Positions 1 through 5,607 of a stretch of DNA of 10,448 bases are shown piece by piece. The stretch is taken from assembly GCF_000966975.1 (NCBI RefSeq), contig NZ_JZWV01000574.1, positions 1-10,448 of the forward strand. Reading direction: 5' to 3'. The notes under the pieces are model-generated. The model saw nothing but the letters and a program-made list of their open reading frames with translations. It was not told the DNA's origin and did no database searches. How positions within the stretch are numbered: position 1 is the first letter of the stretch; every line of letters begins with the position of its first letter. The stretch is from Streptomyces katrae. Lineage in GTDB: Bacteria > Actinomycetota > Actinomycetes > Streptomycetales > Streptomycetaceae. The position numbers and the translations under genes were made by a program.

Positions 1-1239
1 GGGCTGGAACATGCGTGAGCTCGCGGCCATCGAGCGGTCGAAGAGGTCGGCGAGTTCGGGGTCGCGGGCGAAGTGGTCGAAGTGGTTCTCGCCGTGGAGG
101 TGGTCGAAGCCCGGCTGTCCGGTCCGTACGGCGTGGTCGAGTTCGCCGAAGGAACGGTAGAAGGGGCCTCCGTACATGAGGGCCAGGGGGCGCATGGAAT
201 CCGGGGCGTCGGCGCGCAGGAGGGCTCCGAGCGCGGTGAGGCGGAAACCTTCCTCCGGGAATTCCTCGGGGAGTTGCTCCGGGAGTCCCTCCGGGAGTTC
301 TTCGCGGGTCACGGCGCCGAGCATCGCGAGGTAGCGCAGCAGGGTGGCGAGGCCGCGGGGATCGGTGCCGGTGAGGCGGGCGAGGTCGCGGGCGGTGGAG
401 GCGGTACGGGTGTCCATCGCGTCGGGGAGGCGCAGCCGGGCGAAGGAGGCGAGGGCCTGCGTGGTCCACGCGCCGGTGAGCAGGTGAAGGAGCGTTTCGG
501 CGGGCGGGCTCGCAAGCCGGGGGTGGGTGTGGTCCAGGTGGGCGGCGAGGGAGTCGCGGTGGTCGCCGTGGGCGTAGAGCTCCAGCCGCCGGTAGCCGCT
601 GACTCCCTCGGCGGGGGTGGTGAAGTACAGCACGGTGCCGTCCTCGTGCGGGTTGTACCCGCCGCCGTCGGGGTGTGCTCCGTGACGGGCGAGGATCGCG
701 CACAGGCCGCGCAGGACCAGCGGGTCCGGGTGGTCGACTTCGAAGGCGAGGTGGGCCTCGTGCCCGGCGGTCCGCTCGGGGGCGGCGATCCGCTCCAGGC
801 CCGAGTGCGGGGGGACGGTCAGGGCGAAGACCTCGACCGCGCGGCGCTCCCCGTCGGTGCCCCGCACCTGCGGGCGCAGGATCCGCACGTCGAGGTCGGC
901 CGGGGCCAGCCGGTGGCGGCGGGCGAGGCGTTCACGGACGACCACGCTGGGGTGGGAGGGGGCGTCGAACGTCAGCCCGCAGTCCCCGAGTCGGGCCCGC
1001 AGGGTCTCCTCGTCGGGCGGGAAGACGAGGATCCCGGCGTGGGCGAAGTGGCAGTGCCCGGCCAGGGCCCGCAGGTCCGGGCCCTCGATGCCGGGCAGGA
1101 GGAGCGGGAGCAGGGAGGCGCTGTCGTGCTCGCGGACGAAGGCGGCCGCCGCGCGCAGGCGGGCCGTGTCGTCCAGCAGCATCGTTTCGTCGTGGAGCGG
1201 CACCGTCGTCATCGTCGTGGCCGTCGTCATCGTGGGCAT
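1..1239 (-). CDS. O-methyltransferase with an N-terminal VOC-like domain (3' end outside window)
   Basis: The frame is open for 413 codons from ATG at 1239 to the window edge. From about residue 245 it matches the dimerisation region of SAM-dependent O-methyltransferases of the acetylserotonin/hydroxyneurocosane type (ETLLHLLTGAW, then a winged-helix-like stretch, LTALGALLRADAP, and FDHLHGENHFDHFARDPE). The SAM-binding Rossmann domain should follow but lies outside the window. Residues about 55-225 are extra to the family. They resemble a VOC fold: HEAHLAFEVDH (160-170), DGGGYNPHEDGTVLYF, then YRRLELYAHGDH (216-227), with His163 and Glu220 placed like metal ligands. Four LPEx-type repeats follow at 315-330. 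A GAGG box sits only 2 nt before the chosen ATG; the ATG at 1230 is the alternative. The gene lies 145 nt downstream of the hydroxylase remnant on the same strand, so the two may have shared a pathway. The methyl acceptor cannot be told. Confidence 0.82.
   Translation of the reverse strand, partial: MPTMTTATTMTTVPLHDETMLLDDTARLRAAAAFVREHDSASLLPLLLPGIEGPDLRALAGHCHFAHAGILVFPPDEETLRARLGDCGLTFDAPSHPSVVVRERLARRHRLAPADLDVRILRPQVRGTDGERRAVEVFALTVPPHSGLERIAAPERTAGHEAHLAFEVDHPDPLVLRGLCAILARHGAHPDGGGYNPHEDGTVLYFTTPAEGVSGYRRLELYAHGDHRDSLAAHLDHTHPRLASPPAETLLHLLTGAWTTQALASFARLRLPDAMDTRTASTARDLARLTGTDPRGLATLLRYLAMLGAVTREELPEGLPEQLPEEFPEEGFRLTALGALLRADAPDSMRPLALMYGGPFYRSFGELDHAVRTGQPGFDHLHGENHFDHFARDPELADLFDRSMAASSRMFQP
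250..297 (-). repeat. Four 12-nt tandem repeats coding LPEG/LPEQ/LPEE/FPEE
   Basis: Four consecutive 12-nt units in the methyltransferase gene encode Leu/Phe-Pro-Glu-x. They fall between the winged-helix part and the LTALGALLR segment, where family members normally have a short loop. Because each unit is a whole number of codons, copy number could change without breaking the frame. Confidence 0.8.
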
Positions 1240-1262
1240 GTCCTCGAAACCGTTGGTGGTCT

Positions 1263-1292
1263 GGCAGGGCAGGGCAGGGCAAGGCAGAGCAG
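1263..1292. repeat. Pentanucleotide microsatellite (ggcag)6, two units imperfect
   Basis: Six units read ggcag, ggcag, ggcag, ggcaa, ggcag, agcag on the plus strand. They lie between the stop codon of the hydroxylase remnant (1385) and the start of the methyltransferase (1239), so in the transcript they would form a C-rich leader about 25-55 nt before the methyltransferase start. The rest of 1293-1384 is G-rich on the plus strand and shows no clear gene or terminator. Confidence 0.8.
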
Positions 1293-1384
1293 GGGCAAGC
1301 CGGGTGGGGCCGGGGGCCGGGCGCGGTGGGCCCGGGTGGGAGAACCGGTCCGGGTGGAGGGAAGAAGGGGGCGGCTCGTGGGGG

Positions 1385-2525
1385 TCAGACGCCCACGTAG
1401 TTCGCGGCGAACCAGTCCTGGTGGATGCGCGAGGTGCGCAGCGAGGCGATCCGGGAGCGGCGCAGGCCGGCCTGGAAGAACGATCCGGCGTCCCCACCGG
1501 TCTCGGGTGCCGAGTGCAGCAGGCGGGTCATCCACCCGGTGAACTCCTGTGCCTTCCAGATGTGTTCCAGGCACCGGTCCGAGTATCCGTCGAGTCCCGT
1601 GGTGTCGCCCCGGGTGAGGGCGCCGAGGAGGGCCGTGGCCAGGATCTCGGCCGCCAGGACGGCGAGGTTGGCGCCCTTCGCCGCGGCCGGGGCGAGCAGG
1701 CTCGCGGCGTCGCCCGCCAGGAAGAGCGAGCCGTGCCGGAGCGGCTCGATCACATCGCAGGTCAGGTCGAAGAGGCCGCGTTCCCGGAACGGGCCGCGGT
1801 GCAGCGGCCCGTGGTCCGCGGCGCCCATCCGGATGTCGAGCTCGTCCCAGATCCGCTGCTCGGACCAGGCGTCGGCGGCGGTGCCGCGTTGCCACTGGAG
1901 GTAGTAGCGGGTCACCTGCGGGGTCCGGGCCATGTGTCCGGCGAAGCCCCGGTCGTGGAGGGCGTAGCCGACGGCGTCGAGGCTGGGCGGGGCCTCGGCG
2001 AGGAGGCCGAGCCAGGTCACGCCGTGATCGTGTTGGTGGCGGACGGTGCCCGGCGGCAGGGAGCGGCGGGCCGCCCCGTGCCGGCCGGGGGCCGTCGGCG
2101 TCGTGCACGGCGAGAGCCTCGGTGTCGAAGTGGACGCGTCCGCCGCGGCCGAGGTAGTGCTCGAGGAGGTCCGTGACCAGGTCCTGCTGGGGGTAGACGT
2201 GGTGCCGCGTGTCCTCGCCGAGGGCGCCGTAGTCGAGGCGGAACCGGCCGTCCCGGGTGCGGAACTCGCAGGTGCCGTGCCGGCGGCCGTACCGGTGCAG
2301 GCCGTCGGCGAGTCCGTGGCGTTCCAGGATCCGGGCGGTGTTCGGTGCGAGGAACCCGGCGCGGGCCCGGTCGCGGACGTGGGTGCGGGAGGCCCGCTCC
2401 AGGATCACGCAGTCGATCCCTGCGGTGAGCAGGAGGTTTCCGAGGACGAGTCCGGCCGGTCCGGCGCCGAGCACGAGCACGTCGACTGGTGCGCGTAACG
2501 CGCGGGATGTCTGACTTTCGGTCAT
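1385..2525 (-). pseudogene. p-hydroxybenzoate hydroxylase-like FAD monooxygenase, broken by internal deletion and frameshift
   Basis: Intact relatives use FAD and NADPH to hydroxylate an aromatic acid next to its phenol. The first part (ATG 2525 to about 2092) has the FAD motif GAGPAGLVLG, then ILERASRTHVRDRARAG and YPQQDLVTDLLEHYL. The second part resumes in another frame near 2085 with GRHGAARRSLPPG, WLGLLAEAPP, GSLFLAGDAASLLAPAAAKGANLA and the terminal ANYVGV. Compared with the Pseudomonas enzyme, about 71 nt are missing at the join, including the strand before the conserved Asp-Gly fingerprint, and the frame changes. Aligned to Pseudomonas numbering, Tyr201, Arg214, Tyr222, Pro293 and Tyr385 are present but Ser212 is Met. 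Read without repair, the first frame continues as unrelated Arg/Pro-rich sequence to 1227. The product is therefore probably inactive, unless this is an assembly error. Confidence 0.85.
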
Positions 2526-2561
2526 AGCGGGTGAAGCATAAGCATGCGAAGTTCAACGAAC
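2526..2561 (-). promoter_or_regulatory. Possible promoter of the hydroxylase gene with a small inverted repeat
   Basis: No ribosome-binding site precedes the ATG at 2525. A -10-like TATGCT (minus strand, 2540-2535) sits 9 nt before it, which would give a leaderless or nearly leaderless message. An inverted repeat GTTC-aac-GAAC (2551-2561) lies just upstream and could be an operator half-pair, but four-base arms are weak evidence. No convincing -35 box was found. Confidence 0.3.
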
Positions 2562-2733
2562 CTACGCCGTCCATCCCTTAGCGGGAATAGAGTGACAATC
2601 GGCTTGACCGTGCCCGACCCGTGACGAGAGGGGCGGCAACAGCCTCCGGTGGCCCGCCGGTAGCGTGCGCCGGGCGTGCGGGGAACGGCACGCGCTCCCG
2701 CACACGCACGGGCGGGCCGGGACTCCGGCGAGG

Positions 2734-2937
2734 TCAGGCGCAGGTGTCCGTGTAGCCTCCGGCGCCGGGGGTACGGCCGATGTCGGCCTGGATGCGGACG
2801 AGCACCTCGTCCTCGCCGCGCGTCCGGCAGGGCGGGGCGGGGACGGTGGCGGAGAAGAGGGCGGAGATCTGTTCCGCCGCCTTCACGGCCGCCGGCTCCA
2901 GGCCCCGGATCTCGATGGTGATCACATTCGCGCTCAT
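2734..2937 (-). CDS. Small hypothetical protein, 67 aa
   Basis: I do not recognise the family. Almost every codon ends in G or C (exceptions AAT, GAA and CGT), which supports real coding. The protein starts with a beta-like VITIEIRGL stretch, then an amphipathic helix (EPAAVKAAEQISALFSAT), then a second strand VLVRIQADIG and a Gly-rich tail with a terminal Cys. This suggests a small cytoplasmic alpha/beta fold; there is no signal peptide or membrane segment. An in-frame TGA two codons upstream fixes ATG 2937 as the earliest start. A GAGG lies only 1 nt before it, too close to be an ideal ribosome site. The gene is 208 nt upstream of the hydroxylase remnant on the same strand and divergent from the GH26-like gene. 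That 208-nt gap shows no further gene. Confidence 0.58.
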   Translation of the reverse strand: MSANVITIEIRGLEPAAVKAAEQISALFSATVPAPPCRTRGEDEVLVRIQADIGRTPGAGGYTDTCA

Positions 2938-2969
2938 GCCTCAGTGGAGCCGGCGGGCGCCGCGGCGGT

Positions 2970-3000
2970 TCCCTTCGCGGACGCCCGTCACCCGAAGGGA
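2970..3000. other. Inverted repeat (8-bp arms, 15-nt loop) in a divergent intergenic region
   Basis: TCCCTTCG at 2970-2977 is the exact reverse complement of CGAAGGGA at 2993-3000. It lies between the start of the 67-aa gene and the divergent GH26-like gene. It could be an operator or a leader hairpin. It is not followed by a T-run, and nothing upstream needs terminating. Confidence 0.4.
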
Positions 3001-3106
3001 CGCGCCGGCGGGCGGCCTTCACCCGGTCGGCCCGGTCCCGGCGGACCCGGTACCGCGAATGGCCCAGGATCGGGGCACCGGGCGGGCCGGGCGGCGTCCG
3101 GGTGTC

Positions 3107-3112
3107 TAGCGT
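3107..3112 (+). promoter_or_regulatory. Possible -10 element of the GH26-like gene
   Basis: TAGCGT fits the TAnnnT form of streptomycete housekeeping -10 boxes and would give a leader of about 35 nt before ATG 3154. No good -35 sequence is visible at the right spacing, so this is tentative. Confidence 0.3.
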
Positions 3113-3153
3113 CGCTGTCACACGCATCTGTTCCCGAGGCTCGGGGAGACGAC

Positions 3154-4176
3154 ATGTCCCGTACAGGGCGGTGGATGGCCGGCGCCTGCGCCGGCGTGGC
3201 CGCTGTCGGCCTGCTCGCCGGCGGGCTCGGCCCCGCCCCCGCACCTCGCGTGGGGGCGGGCGGGAGCGGTGCCGGTTCCGGGGTCGCGGTGGGTGCCTAC
3301 CTCCACTACGGCTCGCCCGGCGTCGACCGGATGCAGGGGCTGTCGCGCTGGCTCGGGGGGACGGACCTGCGCGCCGGGCACACCTATCTGCCCGGCGACA
3401 CCTGGGCGAACATCGAGGGGGCGCCCGATTCCCTGCGCAGCTGGGCGCGGTGGCGGGCCGAGCGGCGGGACCGGCTGTTCGTGCTGAACGTGCCCATGTT
3501 CGAGGGGAACGAGGCCGACGTCCCGGACGACCGGGTGGCCGAGCTGCTCCGCGCCGGTGCGGAGGGCGAGTACGACCAGCACTTCCGGCGGCTGGGCGAG
3601 CGGCTGGTCGGCCTCAGGGTGCCGGACACCGTGATCGTGCTGGGCTGGGAGATGAACGGCTTCAACTACACCCACCGGTGCCGGCCCGACCCCGAGAGCT
3701 GGAAGCGGTACTGGCGGCGCATCGTGGCCGCCATGCGCTCCGTGGAGGGGCAGCGCTTCCGGTTCGACTTCGCGCCCAATCGCGGCAGGGACGCGGTCCC
3801 CTGGACGAAGTGCTACCCGGGGGACGACGTGGTCGACATCGTCGGCATGGACTCCTACGACCAGCCTCCCGGCGATTCCTTCGACGAGATGGTCGACCAG
3901 CCCTACGGGCTCCGGCAGCAGGTGGATTTCGCCAAGGCGCACCACAAGCGGATCTCGTACCCCGAGTGGGGGCTCTTCCGCAACGGTGACAATCCCGAGT
4001 ACATGCGCCGGATGCTGGCGTGGATCGCCGATCACCGGCCGCTGTACCACAGCATCACCGACTACTGCCCGCACGGTGTGTGGCAGTGCGGCGAGAACCC
4101 GCGTTCCGCGCGGGTGTTCCGGGAGTACCTGTCGCCCCGGAGGAAGGGGCACCCCGCTCCCGGCTCCGCACCGTAA
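3154..4176 (+). CDS. Secreted GH26-like (clan GH-A) glycoside hydrolase
   Basis: The product is 340 aa with an export signal: basic MSRTGRW, a hydrophobic Ala/Gly/Leu core, then an Ala/Pro cleavage zone near residues 25-35. The mature part looks like a beta/alpha-barrel hydrolase. IVLGWEMNGFNY holds the likely acid/base Glu166, FDFAPNRG and DIVGMDSYD follow, and ISYPEWGLF holds the likely nucleophile Glu271. This order matches GH26, whose known members are mostly beta-mannanases and related endoglycanases, but here the usual His before the acid/base Glu is Trp. Cysteines in HRCRPD, TKCYPG, DYCPHG and WQCGE could form two disulfides, as expected outside the cell. GGGGAG about 6 nt upstream supports ATG 3154; the frame stays open further upstream but lacks protein-like sequence. 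The substrate is unknown; a wall or capsule polysaccharide is as possible as a plant one. Confidence 0.78.
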   Translation: MSRTGRWMAGACAGVAAVGLLAGGLGPAPAPRVGAGGSGAGSGVAVGAYLHYGSPGVDRMQGLSRWLGGTDLRAGHTYLPGDTWANIEGAPDSLRSWARWRAERRDRLFVLNVPMFEGNEADVPDDRVAELLRAGAEGEYDQHFRRLGERLVGLRVPDTVIVLGWEMNGFNYTHRCRPDPESWKRYWRRIVAAMRSVEGQRFRFDFAPNRGRDAVPWTKCYPGDDVVDIVGMDSYDQPPGDSFDEMVDQPYGLRQQVDFAKAHHKRISYPEWGLFRNGDNPEYMRRMLAWIADHRPLYHSITDYCPHGVWQCGENPRSARVFREYLSPRRKGHPAPGSAP

Positions 4177-4265
4177 GGACGGGGCGGGGAGCCGGGCAGG
4201 TCGGCGGGGGCGTCAGGCTGCGTCGAGGGGGGTGTCCGCGTCGGCCGGCCGGGGGACGGTCCGGG

Positions 4266-4298
4266 CCGGTTCGTGTTCCGCTGCGCGTCGTGAACCGG
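4266..4298. terminator. Weak hairpin downstream of the GH26-like gene
   Basis: CCGGTTC (4266-4272) and GAACCGG (4292-4298) can pair around a 19-nt loop, about 90 nt after the stop. There is no T-run. It may end the GH26-like transcript or belong to the upstream region of the next gene. Confidence 0.25.
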
Positions 4299-4329
4299 AC
4301 CGACGAGCGGAATGGTCGGACAAGGTGAA

Positions 4330-4371
4330 GGAATATCATCTCGGATTGCTTTGCCCAACCGAGATATTTCC
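4330..4371. promoter_or_regulatory. Imperfect AT-rich inverted repeat upstream of the NlpC/P60 gene
   Basis: GGAATATCATCTCGG (4330-4344) faces CCGAGATATTTCC (4359-4371) over a 14-nt loop. The outer GGAA/TTCC and inner CTCGG/CCGAG pair well, with a 2-nt mismatch or bulge between. It lies about 90 nt before the start codon in DNA that is clearly less GC-rich than its surroundings. An operator or a leader-RNA hairpin is likely; I could not match it to a known riboswitch class. Confidence 0.35.
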
Positions 4372-4461
4372 TGTCGTGTCCGGCACCTCAGGCATGGGCA
4401 TTTCGTGCAAAATGGGCGGTCGTCGGGAGCCGTAACGCAGTTGAATGCGGAGGTATCACGA

Positions 4462-4923
4462 TTGCCCAAAACAAATAAACACCGGGAGATCCATCGTTCT
4501 CCGGCCCTGTTCCTCGCGCTATCCGTAACCGCCGCACTGTTCACCCCGTCCATGCCCGCACAGGCCGCCTCCCTCTACGGCATAAAGGCCGTCACCATCG
4601 CAGCCTCCAAGAAGGGCGCCCCCTACGTCTACGGCGCCACCGGGCCCGCCGAATTCGACTGTTCGGGCCTCACGCTCTACGCCTTCCGCCAGGCCGGCCG
4701 GGTCCTTCCCCGCACCGCGGAAGCCCAGTACGAGAGCACCGACCACATCTCGCGCACCCAGCGCGCACCAGGGGATCTGGTCTTCTTCCCCACCGGGGGA
4801 ACCATGAGCCACGTCGGCATCTACGCGGGCCACGACAAGATCTGGCACGCCCCCCGACCCGGCACGCGCGTCCGGCTCGAACGCATCTGGACGGGCACCG
4901 CCCGCTACAGCCGGGCCAATTGA
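4462..4923 (+). CDS. Secreted NlpC/P60 peptidoglycan endopeptidase
   Basis: The product is 153 aa from a TTG start chosen because GGAGG (4449-4453) lies 8 nt upstream and a clean signal peptide follows: basic KTNKHREIHR, a hydrophobic LFLALSVTAALF core, and MPAQA before the cleavage site. The frame is open further upstream but without protein-like sequence, and the next in-frame ATG is at the cleavage site, too late. The mature part is one NlpC/P60 domain, a papain-like fold that cuts peptide bonds in peptidoglycan stems. FDCSGL carries the nucleophile Cys67, SHVGIY carries His117, and WHAP carries His129 as the third polar residue. There is no SH3, LysM or coiled-coil targeting region, so this is a minimal free enzyme. 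It sits between a secreted hydrolase and a chaplin, suggesting wall remodelling during development. Confidence 0.88.
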   Translation: MPKTNKHREIHRSPALFLALSVTAALFTPSMPAQAASLYGIKAVTIAASKKGAPYVYGATGPAEFDCSGLTLYAFRQAGRVLPRTAEAQYESTDHISRTQRAPGDLVFFPTGGTMSHVGIYAGHDKIWHAPRPGTRVRLERIWTGTARYSRAN

Positions 4924-5222
4924 CGAAATCCTCGGAATGCCGCCCAGAAATCGGGCAGCAGAGCTCACGGCGCCATCATCCCTGCTTGGATCCGGCCACC
5001 TGCGAATTCCGCCCGCCGAAAATGAATCAACGAGCGGGAGGACGATGTGCCCTGCCGCCGGCCGGACGACGGGCGTACGACGATCGAACTGTCGTTTCCG
5101 TGCAGAAACGTGCGGGCCGGCGACTTCGCCGTGACACGCCGGTGGTCAGGTGAATGCGGGGGAAATGGGCCCCGTAGGCGGTGTGATCCTGGTTCGACGT
5201 CCGTCATCGACTTTGGAGTGAC
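4924..5222. other. Intergenic region upstream of the chaplin gene
   Basis: This 299-nt stretch has no convincing gene. It holds a perfect 6-bp inverted repeat CGTTTC-cgtgca-GAAACG (5093-5110), which could be a regulator site for the chaplin. It also holds a 29-codon frame starting ATG 5045 behind GGGAGG (5036-5041), encoding a peptide with three Cys and no recognised similarity. I could not place a chaplin promoter with confidence. The last bases, GGAG at 5215-5218, serve as the chaplin ribosome site. Confidence 0.5.
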
Positions 5223-5459
5223 ATGCGTATTCGCACTGCCTTCGCCGCCACCGTGCTGGCTGCTGTCGGCATCCTCGGCGCCTCGGGTTCCGCCCTCGCC
5301 GATGCCAACGCCAGCGGTACCGCCATCGGCTCCCCGGGCGTGCTGTCCGGGAACGTCGTCCAGGTGCCGATCCACATCCCGATCAACGTGTGCGGCAACA
5401 CCATCAACATCATCGGCCTGCTGAACCCGGCGGCGGGCAACACCTGCATCAACACCTGA
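5223..5459 (+). CDS. Short chaplin (hydrophobic aerial-surface protein)
   Basis: Chaplins are secreted, assemble into amyloid-like fibres at the air-water interface and let aerial hyphae break the surface. This 78-aa protein has a Sec signal peptide (MRIRT, hydrophobic core, SALA cleavage near residue 26) and a single chaplin domain: GTAIGSPGVLSGNVVQVPIH, then IPINVCGNT, IIGLLNPAAGN and TCINT. The paired Cys (VCGNT and NTCIN) are those that form the intramolecular disulfide in ChpD-H type proteins. The length matches short chaplins, and there is no second domain or sortase signal, so it would depend on long chaplins or other short ones for anchoring. The subtype cannot be assigned by eye. GGAG 4 nt before the ATG supports the start, and a strong hairpin follows the stop, so it is probably transcribed alone. 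Confidence 0.96.
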   Translation: MRIRTAFAATVLAAVGILGASGSALADANASGTAIGSPGVLSGNVVQVPIHIPINVCGNTINIIGLLNPAAGNTCINT

Positions 5460-5482
5460 TCCGCTGCGGCCCCTGGCCGCTG

Positions 5483-5526
5483 GGACGGCCCCGTCCGGCG
5501 CATCCGACGCCCGGGCGGGGCCGTCC
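5483..5526 (+). terminator. Hairpin terminator of the chaplin gene
   Basis: GGACGGCCCCG (5483-5493) and CGGGGCCGTCC (5516-5526) form a perfect 11-bp stem 23 nt after the chaplin stop. The 22-nt loop may pair further inside. No T-run follows, which is common for streptomycete terminators. Confidence 0.75.
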
Positions 5527-5553
5527 GCACGTCCGCACGTCCGCGCGTCCGCC
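5522..5553. repeat. Four 8-bp tandem repeats cgtccgc(a/g/c)
   Basis: Units read cgtccgca, cgtccgca, cgtccgcg, cgtccgcc. The first overlaps the descending arm of the chaplin terminator, so it may have grown by slippage from that arm. Confidence 0.75.
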
Positions 5554-5595
5554 GGCCCGCTCCTACGGCTCCCGGGCCCTGTCGGTGCCGCTGGC

Positions 5596-5601
5596 TAGGC
5601 T
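5596..5601 (+). promoter_or_regulatory. -10 element for a leaderless GNAT transcript
   Basis: TAGGCT is followed by exactly 6 nt and then the ATG at 5608, so transcription would start at or next to the start codon. No ribosome-binding site is visible. The same arrangement occurs at 10332-10344. No clear -35 box. Confidence 0.5.
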
Positions 5602-5607
5602 GGACGG

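Noticed and set aside
73..1542. Long plus-strand open frame of 489 codons
   Set aside because: It is antisense to the methyltransferase, and its composition (runs of Gly, Val, Glu, Arg) is what GC-rich DNA gives by chance. The minus strand reads as a recognisable protein.
2584..2596. GAATAGAGTGAC, partly like one arm of the large palindrome, as a second operator
   Set aside because: Only about seven bases match and there is no opposing half-site; probably chance.
2941..2991. 16-codon GTG-started frame ending two codons before the 67-aa gene, as a coupled leader peptide
   Set aside because: No ribosome site, Arg-rich composition, and part of it is the inverted repeat; no evidence of translation.
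2522..3244. Minus-strand open frame with a PPGPPGAPILGH stretch resembling a cytochrome P450 start
   Set aside because: No other P450 motif (heme Cys loop, ExxR) follows; the rest is Arg/Pro-rich, and it overlaps the 67-aa gene in another frame.
4177..4461. c-di-AMP (ydaO-type) riboswitch before the NlpC/P60 gene
   Set aside because: This class is known upstream of actinobacterial wall hydrolases, but I could not find its conserved core here.
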